DNA from: Gp6-AA40 sp963723495
GTDB lineage: Bacteria; Acidobacteriota; Vicinamibacteria; Vicinamibacterales; UBA2999
Direction: 5' to 3'
Length of the DNA stretch: 64,000 bases
Assembly: GCA_963723495.1 (NCBI GenBank)
Contig: CAVRQR010000002.1
Coordinates: forward strand, 1-64,000
The notes under the pieces were generated by a model. That model saw nothing but the letters and a program-made list of their open reading frames with translations, was not told the DNA's origin and ran no database searches. Shown here one piece after another: positions 29,001 through 39,589 of this stretch. Position numbers and translations under genes: made by a program. The first letter of the stretch is position 1. Each line of letters begins with the position of its first letter.

Positions 29001-31642
29001 GCGTGGAATGCCAGAAACATCACGCTGAGGAACACCTGCGCCAAGGCGGTCACAGCATCGCGCCGCAGGTTCCGCAGGAACACCGGGATGGACTGCGCTC
29101 GGCCCGGACCGACCAGCAGCCGCCCAAGGACCGGGAGGAGCTGCGACGCCGCGACGCCGATCGCGGCCATCGTCCAGAACCAGCGCGCGCCAGGGAGGCA
29201 CGGTCCACCCTGCGACGAGCAACATCAGTAGTGTCGGCGACACGAGGCTGCGACGAAGATTGTCGAAAATCTTCCAACGGCCGATGAGGGGCACGGGGTT
29301 TCGCTTGAGGCCGCGCTGCGATGGCACGAACGGAAACAGCCAAAAGAGGATCTGCCAGTCACCGCGGACCCAACGGTGCTGTCGTCGTGCGTGTGAGAGC
29401 ACGCTCGACGGATAGTCGTCGACCAGCTCGACGTCGGACACGAGCGCGACCCGTGCGTGGAGCCCCTCGAACAGGTCATGGGAGAGAAGCGCGTTTTCCG
29501 GGACGGAGCCTTCGAGCGACGCTATGAAGGCATCGACGTCATAGAGTCCCTTACCGGTGAAGATGCCTTCGCCGAAGAGGTCCTGGTACGTGTCGGAGAC
29601 GGCTGTCGTGTATGGGTCAACCCCGGTATGCCCGGAATAGAGCCGCGCAAACAACGAGCCGGCGGCGCTCATGAAGGTGACGCTGATGCGCGGCTGCAGG
29701 ATGCCATAGCCTTCGGTGACACGGCCAGCCTCGGGACTGAACGTGGCGCGGTTGAGGGGATGAATGATGATGCCGATCAGCTCTCGGGCCACGCCGCGTG
29801 GCAGCCGTGTATCGCTATCGAGGGTGATGCAGTATCTGACTTGAGGCAGGATCGTCAGATCACCCACTGACACGGCGAAGCTCGTATCAGTGGCGCCGCG
29901 CAACAAACGATTGAACTCCTCGATCTTCCCGCGCTTGCGCTCCCATCCCATCCACAGCCCTTCCCGCTCGTTCCATTGGCGCAAGCGATGAAACAGAAAG
30001 AAGCGATCCGTGACCGCCATTCGCGTGCTTCAGGTTCAGCGCGGCGATCCCCGCACGCGCGGTCTCGAGGATTTCAGCGTCGTGCGGCAGCGTCTCTGTC
30101 GGTGCGTCGGGAAAGTCGCTGAGGATGGCGAAATGGATGTGAGGGTCGATGTTCCCGAGCGCCTGCACTTCCAGATGCGCCATCAGGTCACCGACACGCT
30201 CCACGCTGTCGAAGAGCGTCGGGACGATCACCATCGTCCGGGCCGAGGGAGGCACCGCGTCGAGTTCCAGTCGCGGAAGCCGCCGCGGCGGGATCAGGTT
30301 GCTGATCATCCGCTGCAGCAGTTGAATGGCCAGCTCACTTGCCGGCACGGCGGCCAGCAGCCCGACCAAGATGAGCGAGGGACCGCTCCAGCCGTGCCAC
30401 CAGGCGTAGAGGACGGCCAGGCCGACCAGCAGCGCGGTTCCCGCCACGATGGTGCCCAGGTAGCCAGGGGTGGCGCACGCGAAGAAGAGCCTGCGCAGCC
30501 GCTGTTTGAGATCCGGCTGCCAGGCGACGCTGCGCTCGAACTCCCGCCGCCCGGCACCAATGAGGTGGTGGCCCACGTGCGACGCGCGCGAGTCGGGCGT
30601 CCTCACGTGAGCCTGCCGTGCGCGTTCCACGCTTTTCAGCGCGAGCAGCAGCTGTCCCTCGCCGGTCGCCACCGCAAGCTCCTCGACGGCGTGGCGATAC
30701 CGGTCCCGACTGCGGAAGTCCATCCGACTGTACACGCCCGCGGGGTCGCGCTGGAGCACCTGCTCGACGAGGCTTACGCTCTCGAAAAACTCACTCCAGT
30801 CGAACGTCGAGATGAGGCGAAGGCTGCCAATCAGGTTGGCCACGTTGGCCTGCTCCGCAGCCTGATGCTGTCCCTCCCCTCGGATGGCATCCTCTATCGT
30901 CTGTCCTCGCGCCTTCAGCGCCGCTTCCAGCCGGTCGTGGAGGGCAGAGGCGACGGTTCCGAGCGCGCGCGAGCGCTGCAGCAGACGGGTAACAAACGCA
31001 TGATGGATCTGCGCCGGCCACTCGTCGGACCGGGTCGGTCCCGTCTCGAGCTCCGTTGCCACTCGATCCGCAGCCACTCGATGGAGGCGCGTGGCGGCGA
31101 GCACATCGCCTCGCGCGCGCAGACTGATCGATCAATGCGAGCTTGAGCGCGCTCGGCCACGCCCAAAGCTCACCCATCGTGAGAGGCGTGACGGACTGGA
31201 AAGCAGTGATGAATCGTTGCAGTCGATGGGGGTCGAGCCGGCCAGCGCTCGAGCCAATCAGCTCGAGGGCCAGTGCGTAAATCCTCGGAAGCCCGGCGAA
31301 CTCGTCGGCAGCGACGAAGGGAAGCCGCTTGAAAAATGCGGGCGGCAGATCGTGGTGAATGTCACGCGCTGCAGCCGAGATAATGTGGAAATTATCGAGC
31401 AGCCATTCAGCCGCAGGAGACGAGGCCTCGAGACGGGCGTCGTCCGCCAGCGCCGTGTAGACGCCGCGCAGCGCCCGCATGTGTCCCCTGAGCCGCCGGA
31501 GGTGAGCATGTCCGCTGCCTCGCTGCGGCGTGATCGAAAGCAGCGCCGCCAGACGTCTGGCGTGCTCCTCCAGAAGCTCAACACTGAGGAGTTCCTCGCC
31601 AGCCCCCAACACGCGAGACGCGGAGAGTGCCGTTCGCCGCAT
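23055..31642 (-). CDS. ndvB: Cyclic beta-1,2-glucan synthase (GT84-GH94), frameshifted
   Basis: Giant membrane enzyme (about 2,860 codons, family-normal) that makes cyclic beta-1,2-glucans from UDP-glucose for the periplasm. The N-terminus is MRRTALSASRVLGAGEEL. Membrane spans include LGTIVAGTALLVGLAVLYAW. The GT84 domain shows VRYCITLDSDTRLPRG (DxD), LYDVDAFIASLEGSVPEN, HDLFEG and QHRWVRGDWQ (QxxRW). Spans follow, then a glycoamylase-like domain (GTMFEYLMPQLLMRNFPGTL, FAHHQGMSLVALAN), two GH94-like supersandwich regions (SNGRYRMAITNAGGGFSMWR) and a GH94 catalytic part (PLIGSGDWNDGMNRVG; SAGWMYQAAVQSLLGLRRHG). The frame breaks near 31125, 30015, 29180, 25870, 25165, 24265, 24170 and 23260. 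The largest intact run is 1,105 codons (25853-29170). Likely an osmoadaptation or cell-surface function. Confidence 0.93.
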
Positions 31643-31980
31643 GGTCCTAGTTCGTCAGCAACGATGGCAGACGCCTCGTTGACAGTCTCGTGAGGTGACG
31701 CACGGTGCATCGGTACATCGGAGGAGTTCATCCGTCCGCAGTGCTCACGAATCGCGCGTTCAACCGTCGGAGATCCCCCGTATGCCTCGATTGTCAACCA
31801 TGCTCGACGCGGGCACACTGCCTCAGTGAGTCCTTCATGACCCGTTCGCTGCATAACCGGAGATACGCCACGGCTTTCCGGCGTCAGAGACGCTTCCGCA
31901 GATAACGAAAGGTCGGCAAGGGTATATCGACTGACTCGGCCATGAGGTCGGAACCCTCTGCGCCGTGTCTCGTTACGGAC

Positions 31981-32008
31981 TTGCCCTTCCGGCGCGGACA
32001 CCTATAAT
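31981..32008 (+). promoter_or_regulatory. Putative sigma-70 promoter of the acetamidase gene
   Basis: TTGCCC (31981-31986) and a perfect TATAAT (32003-32008) are separated by 16 nt, and the coding start follows 41 nt downstream. The remainder of the roughly 400-nt gap upstream (31643-31980) shows no supported gene. Confidence 0.65.
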
Positions 32009-32049
32009 CTCCAACCTCGGAACCGGAATGAAGGCATGAGAGTCAAGGC

Positions 32050-33318
32050 ATGAGGACGATCGTTCGCGCTCTATTCATCGTTGGCCTCATCGGCTCCTTC
32101 GGGTCAGCGCAACAGACTGTGGCCGGAGATTGGATGTTCACCGCCCACGAGAGGTTCGGGCCCAACGTCATGCGCCTGTCGCTCGCTGTCTCGGGAGAGA
32201 AGCTGACCGGGACGATCGGCGGGCGCCCAATCGAGGGAACGGTCCGTGGCACCGCGATCGAATTCAAGGAAGGCAAGTTCACCGCGAAAGGATCGATGGA
32301 GGGCGCGGATCTCAAGGGTGAGGCAGTGTTTCCCGACCGGACCGTGAACTGGAGCGCTGTGCGGATGCCGCCGCGGCCGGCGTCGCCAATGACGCACGTC
32401 TTCGAGCCCACCGAGTTCCACTTGTATTTCTCCTCGAAGGTGGCCCCCGCGTTGCGCATACATCCCGGCGACACCGTGCGCACGTGGAGCGTGGATGCCG
32501 GCGGGCGAGACCAGCAGGGCGTTCAGCGCTCCCCGGGCGGCAACCCCCAGACCGGACCGTTCTACGTCGAAGGCGCCATGCCAAACGACACGCTGGTCGT
32601 GCGGCTCAACAGGGTGCGCACCAACCGCGACTGGGCGGCGAGCGGAAGCACCATCATGCGGAATGCGCTCGAGCCAGGCACGCTCGGCTTCCTGAAGTGG
32701 GACACCGGGTTCAGCAGTCGCTGGAAGCTCGATGCCACGAAGAACGTTGCGTTTCTCGAGAAGCCGACGGAGACGCTCAAGAACCTGACGATCCCGCTGC
32801 AGCCGATGCTGGGCTGCGTGGCCGTGGCACCTCAAGGCGACTGGTCCGTGCGCACCACCGATTCGGGACGCTTCGGCGGGAACATGGACTACAACCAGAT
32901 TCGAGAGGGAACGACCGTGTATCTGCCGGTCGCGCATCCAGGCGCGCTCCTGTTTCTCGGCGACGGCCATGCTGCACAGGGCGACGGAGAATTGACGGGC
33001 GACGCGCTCGAGACCTCGATGGACTTCGAGTTCACGGTCGATTTGATTCAAGACCGGAACTTCGGTCACCCGCTTGCTGAAACGGCTGAATTCCTCATCA
33101 GCATCGGCATCGGCGGCTCGCTCGACCAGGCGCTGCAACAGGCGACGAGCGGGATGGTCCGGTGGCTCGAGCGTGACTACAAGCTCGGCCCGAGCGAATC
33201 TGCGATGCTGCTTGGCTTCGCCGTGAAGTACGACGTGGTGGACCTGGTGGGCACGCAGGTCAGCGTCGCCGCGAAGCTGCCGAAGACCACGTTGGGGCAG
33301 CTCACGAAGACGCCTTAG
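32050..33318 (+). CDS. Secreted acetamidase/formamidase family protein
   Basis: 422 residues. A signal peptide (MRTIVRALFIVGLIGSFGSA) and a small N-terminal beta domain (VAGDWMFTAHERFGPNVMRL, GEKLTGTIGGRPIEGTV) precede an FmdA_AmdA core: PALRIHPGDTVRTWSVDAGG, GPFYVEGAMPNDTLVVRL, MLGCVAVAP, GGNMDYNQIREGTTVYLPV, GALLFLGDGHAAQGDGE, then GFAVKYDVVDLVGTQVSVAA. The family hydrolyses short amides to acid and ammonia. The exported form with an extra N-terminal lipocalin-like domain is common in Acidobacteria. Conserved Gly/Asp/His positions (GDGHAAQGDGE) are present, so it may be active. Intact; likely its own promoter at 31981. Confidence 0.88.
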   Translation: MRTIVRALFIVGLIGSFGSAQQTVAGDWMFTAHERFGPNVMRLSLAVSGEKLTGTIGGRPIEGTVRGTAIEFKEGKFTAKGSMEGADLKGEAVFPDRTVNWSAVRMPPRPASPMTHVFEPTEFHLYFSSKVAPALRIHPGDTVRTWSVDAGGRDQQGVQRSPGGNPQTGPFYVEGAMPNDTLVVRLNRVRTNRDWAASGSTIMRNALEPGTLGFLKWDTGFSSRWKLDATKNVAFLEKPTETLKNLTIPLQPMLGCVAVAPQGDWSVRTTDSGRFGGNMDYNQIREGTTVYLPVAHPGALLFLGDGHAAQGDGELTGDALETSMDFEFTVDLIQDRNFGHPLAETAEFLISIGIGGSLDQALQQATSGMVRWLERDYKLGPSESAMLLGFAVKYDVVDLVGTQVSVAAKLPKTTLGQLTKTP

Positions 33319-33437
33319 AGACCCTCCGGTTCGCGCCGCGTAATCGAGCGCGCTCGGCGTGGTGAGCGTCGTGCACCGCGGTCTCTACGGCCGCGACGGC
33401 CCGCCGTGGCCGTCCGCTGCGCGCCGGCCCATCGCCG

Positions 33438-34349
33438 ATGCTCGACACCAGCTTCGTTCTGTGGCTTCAGCAGTGGGCATCGCCCGCGTTGACCGAGATC
33501 ATGCGGGTGGTGTCGCTGTGGGGCTACGTGCCGAGCTGCCTGGCCGTCGCCATCGTGTGCGGGTTTGGAGGGCGGCTCAGGCTCGGCGTGACGCTGATCC
33601 TGGCCATTGTCTTCGCCGACGCGATGACGGTCGCCGCAAAAGGCGCGTTCGCGTCGCCTCGTCCGCATGCTGTCGATGCTCGCGTCCGAACGTTCGGCGC
33701 CTTCGAGTCGGGTCTGCCGCCGATGGCCACGGGCACCTCGGTGCCGGCGGACGACTTCGGGTTTCCCTCCGGACACGTGGCAACGACCGCGGCATGGGCC
33801 ATGGGTCTCGCCTGGTCTCGTCGGAAATCGTGGCAGCTCGGCGTGGCAGCCACATGGGTCGCGCTGATGGCCCTCTCACGCATGTACCTGGGACGCCATT
33901 TCCCCGCGGACGTGCTCGGCGGCCTCGTCGTCGGTGTCGCGGCGCTCGCCCTTGCACGCCTGGAGCTTTCTCCGGCTGGCGCGGGCATCAGCACTCTCAC
34001 GGCCGGCACGAAGACGGCCCTTGGCGTGTCGCTCATCGTCGCGGTCGCGCTCGCCGCGCTTTCCGGCGCCGGACTCGGCGCTCATGATGCCGGCCGTTTC
34101 TGTGGCCTCGTGGGCGCGACCCTCCTGCTCATGCACACGCGGGCGCTCGACGATTCCGTCCCGCCGGCGACGCGGATGGCCCGCATGGCGGTGGCGCTCG
34201 TCCTTCTTGGTGTGGCGCTCTGGTCGAGCACGTGGACGATCACGACGGGGCCAGGTCTCGCGGTCATGAGCACGATGGCCGTCAGTGCGGCGTTGCACGC
34301 GAGCGTGCTGCTCGTGCCGGCGCTGGCGCTCGGTGGCAACCGATCCTGA
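33438..34349 (+). CDS. PAP2-family membrane phosphatase
   Basis: 303 residues with about eight hydrophobic spans. All three phosphatase motifs are present: KGAFASPRP (motif 1), PSGHVATTAAW (motif 2) and SRMYLGRHFPADVLGG (motif 3). The family dephosphorylates lipids such as phosphatidic acid or undecaprenyl pyrophosphate; substrate unknown here. It starts 119 nt after the acetamidase stop on the same strand and is convergent with the AsmA-like gene (stop-to-stop gap 11 nt). Most likely an inner-membrane lipid phosphatase. Confidence 0.9.
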   Translation: MLDTSFVLWLQQWASPALTEIMRVVSLWGYVPSCLAVAIVCGFGGRLRLGVTLILAIVFADAMTVAAKGAFASPRPHAVDARVRTFGAFESGLPPMATGTSVPADDFGFPSGHVATTAAWAMGLAWSRRKSWQLGVAATWVALMALSRMYLGRHFPADVLGGLVVGVAALALARLELSPAGAGISTLTAGTKTALGVSLIVAVALAALSGAGLGAHDAGRFCGLVGATLLLMHTRALDDSVPPATRMARMAVALVLLGVALWSSTWTITTGPGLAVMSTMAVSAALHASVLLVPALALGGNRS

Positions 34350-34360
34350 CGCGTTTCGCG

Positions 34361-35974
34361 TCACCCGCCTTTGATGGCCTTCCCGAAGTCGAGGCCGACC
34401 TTTGGTTTGTCGGCCGTGCCCCCGATGGTAATCGGCACGACGGTGATGTCGTCGTGACGGAACAGCCCGTCGACGATCCTGAGGAAAAACGACTTCACAC
34501 CGGTCGTCAACTGCGACAGCTTCGCGTCGAGGCGAACGATGCCGCGAAAATCGAGCGCTTCCGACTCCATCACGAACCGGCCGCTCACGCTCACGCGCGC
34601 GCCCGGCATCGCAAACGTCACGTTGGAGAAGTGAATCGCGCCGTCGCGCATCTTGAACGTGCCCCGGAAGTTCGACACGACCGGGTCGGGCGTGTCGTCT
34701 TTCACCCCGCGCGCCTTGGTGCTGAACGCATCGACTTTGTCCTGGACCTGTGCCTTCGTGAATTCCGCCCTGTCTACGCTGAAGTTCCCGTCGAGTCGGA
34801 GCTTCCGGATCGCGTCGCGATCCCCGGGCGGCAAGAGAAACTTCGTTCTCAGCTTCATCACGCCGGTCATGGGCGGCTGTGGGCCCTTCACAGCGAGACG
34901 GAGGATGTCCTCCAACCGCCCGGCGTCGATGACGACGTCGAGCTCCACCGTGCGCCCGTCTTCGCCTTCACGTTCGACCACGCCGCCGGCCGCGTGGATC
35001 TTCGTGGCGCCCAGGGTGGCTTCCACGGGCTGCAGCAGCGTGTTGCCGTTCGTGCCGTCCACGATTGAGTGGAACCGCGTTTCGAGCGGCATGCCGTTCC
35101 CGACGTCCGCGAGCGCGAACGCGGGCATGCTCGTCGTGCCGTCCACCTCGATGCGTTCGAGCACACCTTTGAATGCTCCGGACGAATTCAGGATTCCGGC
35201 AATCCCGTCGAAGACGCCAAGGTCCGCGTTCTCGAAACGGTACGACGCCGCCAGCGGCGTCTGGGACGGCTCGTCGGCCTGCCAGGGCCCGAATGTCCCT
35301 TCCGTCTGGATGCGGCCAGGCGGCTTTGGATTGGTGAGGTTCGCGCGGAACGGCCACGGGTGGTCCGCGCCGACATCCTTCATGTCGAGCTGCCCGATCT
35401 CGAACACGCGCGGCGCTTTGCCCGGCTTCCTTCGAAGGATTCGCAGCACGGCCCGCTCCGACTGCAGATTGCGGACGATGAGCGGGGACGTCTCGCTGTC
35501 GTTGTCGTCGGCATCGGTGGGCTGGTCCTGCCCGCCGGACGTGACGGACTTGCCGGGCTGGTCCGGCTGATCCGATTTGCTGGGGTCATCCGGCTCGTCG
35601 TCGTTCAGGCTCAGCCCGCCGGGTGGGACGTTGATCTCCAAGCCCTCCAGACGGATGTTGCTCATCCTGACCGGATCGCTCAGGAGTCCCACGAGGCCGG
35701 CTTCGCCCGAGAATGATGCAATCATCACGAGCGGCGGCACGTCCGTGCGGTGCTTGTGACGGAGCACCAGCCCTCGTCCCGAGAGCCTCGGCCTGGGAAG
35801 GAGCGAGACCGTCAGGGTTTCCAGCTGTACCTCGCTGTCGAAACGTTCGCCCAGGGCGTTCACGAGGCGCTGCTTGATGCGAGGCTCGACGGCGATGGGG
35901 AGCGAGAACAGGAGCAGCAGGAGGATGACGGCGACGCCGGCAATCGCGGTGAGGTTGCGTCGGGAGAGCGCCAC
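34361..35974 (-). CDS. AsmA-like membrane-anchored protein
   Basis: About 537 residues when started at GTG 35974 (VALSRRNLTAIAGVAVILLL), just ahead of the single N-terminal membrane span. The same frame stays open to an ATG at 36115, but that extension is arginine-rich and unlike a signal. After the span comes the AsmA hallmark of a long periplasmic beta-rich stretch: VEPRIKQRLVNALGERFDSE, LPRPRLSGRGLVL, IRLEGLEINVPPGG. A low-complexity acidic linker (DDEPDDPSKSDQPDQPGK) interrupts it, and the C-terminal part repeats L-D-G-N-F / V-S-G-R-F strand pairs and ends GGTADKPKVGLDFG. AsmA-like proteins are thought to bridge the membranes for lipid transport. Intact, probably monocistronic. Confidence 0.82.
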   Translation of the reverse strand: MALSRRNLTAIAGVAVILLLLLFSLPIAVEPRIKQRLVNALGERFDSEVQLETLTVSLLPRPRLSGRGLVLRHKHRTDVPPLVMIASFSGEAGLVGLLSDPVRMSNIRLEGLEINVPPGGLSLNDDEPDDPSKSDQPDQPGKSVTSGGQDQPTDADDNDSETSPLIVRNLQSERAVLRILRRKPGKAPRVFEIGQLDMKDVGADHPWPFRANLTNPKPPGRIQTEGTFGPWQADEPSQTPLAASYRFENADLGVFDGIAGILNSSGAFKGVLERIEVDGTTSMPAFALADVGNGMPLETRFHSIVDGTNGNTLLQPVEATLGATKIHAAGGVVEREGEDGRTVELDVVIDAGRLEDILRLAVKGPQPPMTGVMKLRTKFLLPPGDRDAIRKLRLDGNFSVDRAEFTKAQVQDKVDAFSTKARGVKDDTPDPVVSNFRGTFKMRDGAIHFSNVTFAMPGARVSVSGRFVMESEALDFRGIVRLDAKLSQLTTGVKSFFLRIVDGLFRHDDITVVPITIGGTADKPKVGLDFGKAIKGG

Positions 35975-36240
35975 GGCGCCGGTAACGCAACTATCGAGCC
36001 GACCGTTGTTGCGCCGTTCACAGGCCCAAAGGGACTCGACTGGCGATAAGCCGGCCGTCAGCGATGATCGGCGCGGCTGGGCCTTGCGGCTCTCACGTTT
36101 GGCATCCGGCGACACATGACGAGGCAGCCCGACCTTGCCGGTGAGCCAGCAGTATCATGTAGCCCATCGCGATCCTCACGAGGGCGCCCGTGGTCGCGAA
36201 GACACCCCTGAGGTAGCCGTGCCCAACGCGCCGTCTTGCG

Positions 36241-39132
36241 TTACTGAACTCTGCCTGCCGAATCGTCTTTATCGTCCCGGCAGGTCGGTGATCGGCGGTT
36301 GCGAGAGCTTCCTATTGGAAGTTTCGCGTATTCCGCCTTCGCCTGCGCCAGAATCGGCACATCGACGTCGGCGTTCTTCCACAGCGCCAGGAAGTCCTGG
36401 TACGCCGATCGAGCGGCCGCCAGACCTCCTGCGCGCGCCAGCGACCGCGCTTTCTCCAATCGCGCGCGGGCGCCGGCCGGGTCACCCATCATCAGTCCCG
36501 GATGGTCGAGGATCTTCTGAAACTCTGCGGCCGCCTGCTGAGGCAGCCCGCTGGCGGCGTACGCCTGACCACGGACGTAGACGGGATACAGGCTTCCAAA
36601 GAAAAAGTTGAAGGCCGTCGCAGGAACAGCGCGCTCGGTACGGAACGTTCGCCTGCAGCAGTTCGATGGCCATGGCCGGCTGGTTGCGCGCGAGCGCGGC
36701 AAGCGCGCGCAAGGTCGGCACGTAGGTGAATCTGACGAGCGTGTCGCGTGGATACTGGCGCTCGAGATCGTTCGCCAGCGCTTCCGATCGAGTGATGTCT
36801 CCCGCGAGCGCCAGCGCGAAGCCGCCTGCATACGTGACGTCGCGTCCGTTCGACATACCCAGCGCGGTGACCGCGCGCTGTCTGGCCGCCGACTGGTTTC
36901 CCGAGAACGCCTCCCACACCGCGGCCGCCGATCGTAGACTGCCGCGGTTTCGCGGAGGCCAAGTCCTTCGGCAGCGTCGACGGCTTCTCGCGCGAGCGTC
37001 CTCGCGCGCCGAAGCTGTCCGGTGCGAGCGGCGGCCAGCGACTGCGCATGCTGCAGGAGATGAGGCTCGGGCGATCCTTGATTCGCGTCGCGAGCCGATC
37101 CATGGCCGCCACGTCCTGCTCCAGCATGGCGATGTAGTAGCCGAGCGCAAGCGTGTTCGGATCGAGCAGGGCACCTGCGCGCTGGAGCGCGCGCTTGGCC
37201 GCATCGAAGCGCTCCAGATACATGTTGGCCGAGACCGCCTCGCTGTGGGCAAAGACGAAATCGGGATCGATCGCCAGGGCGCGCTCTGACGATGCGAGCA
37301 CATCCTCGTATCGACCGGTTCCATGCGCGCTGAAGCCGCCGCGCAGGCCATGAGCGTCGAGATCGCGAGGATAGGTCTGGGTCCAGACGGTGACGCCCTG
37401 GAATGCCTTCTCGAGATCGCCGGTCACGTCGCGGTCGTAGGCGTATTCGATGAAGAATCGTTCCCGGTCGGTCGTGCGTTGCCGTAGTTCGTACGCGCGG
37501 GTCGCGCTCTGAATCGCCAACTGCCGCTGGCCGGTCCCGCTGTAGCACGGACCCAGGCTGGCATGGGCCAGAGCAAACTCGGGATCGAGCTCGACCGCGC
37601 GCGCGAGCAACGGAATTGCCGGCGCAACCCGATCCCGCTCTGCGCGCGGCACTGTACGCTTTCAGCGCTTCGAGTGAGGCCGTCGTCGCTTCCTGAAGCG
37701 GTTTTTCGTGGGTGCGGATCATCGCCAGCGACTCGCCGGCCCGCCTGCGGAACGCACTGGCCATGTCGCTGAGCGCTCCGAGCACGTTCTCCTTGCCTGG
37801 GACTTGTGACTGCTGCGTGTCGAGAAGCTCGCCAGACCGGCAATCGGTCGCCGTGAGTCCCAGGACGTACTGGCTTCCGAGACTGGCAATCGATCCGTCG
37901 ATGACGATGGCGCTGCTGCTTCGCTGACAGACCTCCAACGCGACAGCCGAGGTCAGTTTCGCATCGGGCGGCTGGCCCATCATCGTGAGCACTCGACGAA
38001 CGCGCCGATCGGGAAGGACGTGCAGGTAAGGCGATTGCTGAAGCTGGACGATCAGGCCCTGCCGGAGGGCGTCGTCGAACACCGCGTCACCTGTCGTATT
38101 GGTGAAGTCGCCCAGGACGATCGTGTCGGTCTCGGTCAACGTCGGCGTGCTGCGCGTGAAGTACGACCAATACCCGGCGGCGGAAACGGCGGCCAGCACC
38201 GCCGCACCCCCCACCCAGTGCATACGCTTCGATCGGTGCGGTGCCGTCACTGCCGTCGCCACCGGGACTTCACCGGTCTTCACGCCGGTAGAACGCCTCT
38301 GGCGTTGCAGATCGGCGCGAATGTCCGCGGCACTCTGATAGCGGAGATCTCGATCCTTCTCCAGCGCCTTGAGCACGAGCTGGTCGAGTGCGTCCGGCAG
38401 GTCCGCCCGCAGACTTCGCGGCGGTCGTGGCTCCTCATGAAGAATCGCCCCGCCGATCGCGGCACTCGTGGCGCCTGTGAACGGCGAACGTCCGGTCGCC
38501 ATCTCGTAGAGGACCATGCCCAACGAGAACAGGTCGGATCTGGCGTCGGCGGCTTCGCCGCGCAGTTGTTCCGGCGACATGTATGCGATCGTGCCGACCG
38601 TTCTGCCCGATTCGGTGAGCATCGCCAGGGTTTCCGCGGCCGACGCCGGCGCTGTGGCGCGGAGGTCGGCCTTCGCGAGGCCAAAGTCGAGAATCTTTGG
38701 CCCATGCTCGGTGAGAAAGATGTTGGCCGGCTTGATGTCACGATGGACGATTCCGGCCGCGTGAGCGGCGTGCAGGCCGTCGGCGAGTGCGATGGCGATG
38801 TCGAGGAAAGCGGGAAGGTCAATCGGACCGCGACGCAAACGCTGCTGCAACGTTTCGCCGTGCAGCAACTCCATGACAATGAAGGCGCGACCGTCCGCGT
38901 CGCCGACGTCGTATATTGTGCAGATGTTGGGATGCTGCAGTCCCGCCACCGATCGGGCTTCGCGCTCGAACCGCTCGCGGGCCTGCAGGGCATCAATCGA
39001 ATGCGCGGCGACAACCTTGATCGCGACGTCTCGTCCTAGACGACTGTCGCGGGCCTGGTAGACCTCTCCCATCGCACCGGCGCCGAGCAACGCAGTGATC
39101 TCGTACGGACCGAGGCGGGTGCCGGCGTGCAT
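36241..39132 (-). CDS. Ser/Thr protein kinase with TPR tail, frameshifted
   Basis: Kinase motifs: LGPYEITALLGAGAMGEVYQ, VAIKVVAAH, HPNICTIYDVGDADGRAF, GIVHRDIKPANIFL, KILDFGLAKADL and MSPEQLRGEAADARSDLFSL. One membrane span (WVGGAAVLAAVSAAGYWSY) separates it from a periplasmic part that starts VLGDFTNTTGDAVFDDALRQ, the family's FN-T-T-G segment, and then TPR-like repeats (AVELDPEFALAHASLGPCYS; ALAIDPDFVFAHSEAVSANM). The frame is lost near 37640, 37060 and 36980 and regained near 36640, ending SRNRRSPTCRDDKDDSAGRVQ-like residues at 36241. Full length about 960 codons. Unlike the other two kinases here, its sensor part is TPR rather than propeller, and there is no sigma gene next to it. Confidence 0.85.
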   Translation of the reverse strand: MHAGTRLGPYEITALLGAGAMGEVYQARDSRLGRDVAIKVVAAHSIDALQARERFEREARSVAGLQHPNICTIYDVGDADGRAFIVMELLHGETLQQRLRRGPIDLPAFLDIAIALADGLHAAHAAGIVHRDIKPANIFLTEHGPKILDFGLAKADLRATAPASAAETLAMLTESGRTVGTIAYMSPEQLRGEAADARSDLFSLGMVLYEMATGRSPFTGATSAAIGGAILHEEPRPPRSLRADLPDALDQLVLKALEKDRDLRYQSAADIRADLQRQRRSTGVKTGEVPVATAVTAPHRSKRMHWVGGAAVLAAVSAAGYWSYFTRSTPTLTETDTIVLGDFTNTTGDAVFDDALRQGLIVQLQQSPYLHVLPDRRVRRVLTMMGQPPDAKLTSAVALEVCQRSSSAIVIDGSIASLGSQYVLGLTATDCRSGELLDTQQSQVPGKENVLGALSDMASAFRRRAGESLAMIRTHEKPLQEATTASLEALKAYSAARRAGSGCAGNSVARARGRARSRVCSGPCQPGSVLQRDRPAAVGDSERDPRVRTTATHDRPGTILHRIRLRPRRDRRSREGIPGRHRLDPDLSSRSRRSWPARRLQRAWNRSIRGCARIVRARPGDRSRFRLCPQRGGLGQHVSGALRCGQARAPARRCPARSEHACARLLHRHAGAGRGGHGSARDANQGSPEPHLLQHAQSLAAARTGQLRRARTLAREAVDAAEGLGLRETAAVYDRRPRCGRRSRETSRRPDSARSPRWVCRTDATSRMQAASRWRSRETSLDRKRWRTISSASIHATRSSDSPTCRPCARLPRSRATSRPWPSNCCRRTFRTERAVPATAFNFFFGSLYPVYVRGQAYAASGLPQQAAAEFQKILDHPGLMMGDPAGARARLEKARSLARAGGLAAARSAYQDFLALWKNADVDVPILAQAKAEYAKLPIGSSRNRRSPTCRDDKDDSAGRVQ

Positions 39133-39589
39133 GCGAAGGTCTACCTTGGCATAGGATACAGCCCCGTTGCCTCAGTAATCCGAAGTGTCCCGTGGACCGG
39201 TTCGCGGGAGGACGGTGCTCCTCCCTTTGTCCGACGCCACCGTGGGAATCTTGACCAGTCACCAAGGAGACACGGCACCAGTGCCTGTTCCGCCGTGCTT
39301 TGCGCTCGCTGTTGTCGGGATGGTCGGGCGGCTGCCGGGCGTGTGCCGGCGCAAGCATAGCTGGGTGAGCCTTCTTCGTGGCTCGTGAACGTCGCCGGGG
39401 CCGATTCCGTAGCGCAGTAAGCGCGATCCGTGCGTTCCGTTTCGTGATCTTGAACGTTGCTGCGCGCTGTCGATTCGTTGCGCGCGTTGGCAGACGCTGA
39501 CATTGTCGCGCACGTGGTCCCGCTCGTGGTGAACGCAGGTACCGAAACGCGGGTGTCGGCGGTGGCAGGGATGCCGTCGCGGTGACCGA
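39133..39589. other. Intergenic stretch without a supported gene
   Basis: It lies between the kinase start (39132, minus) and the end of the next minus-strand gene. Short frames on both strands show no recognisable domain or good ribosome site. The promoter of the kinase gene should lie in the part nearest 39132; no clear -35/-10 pair is visible. Confidence 0.4.
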
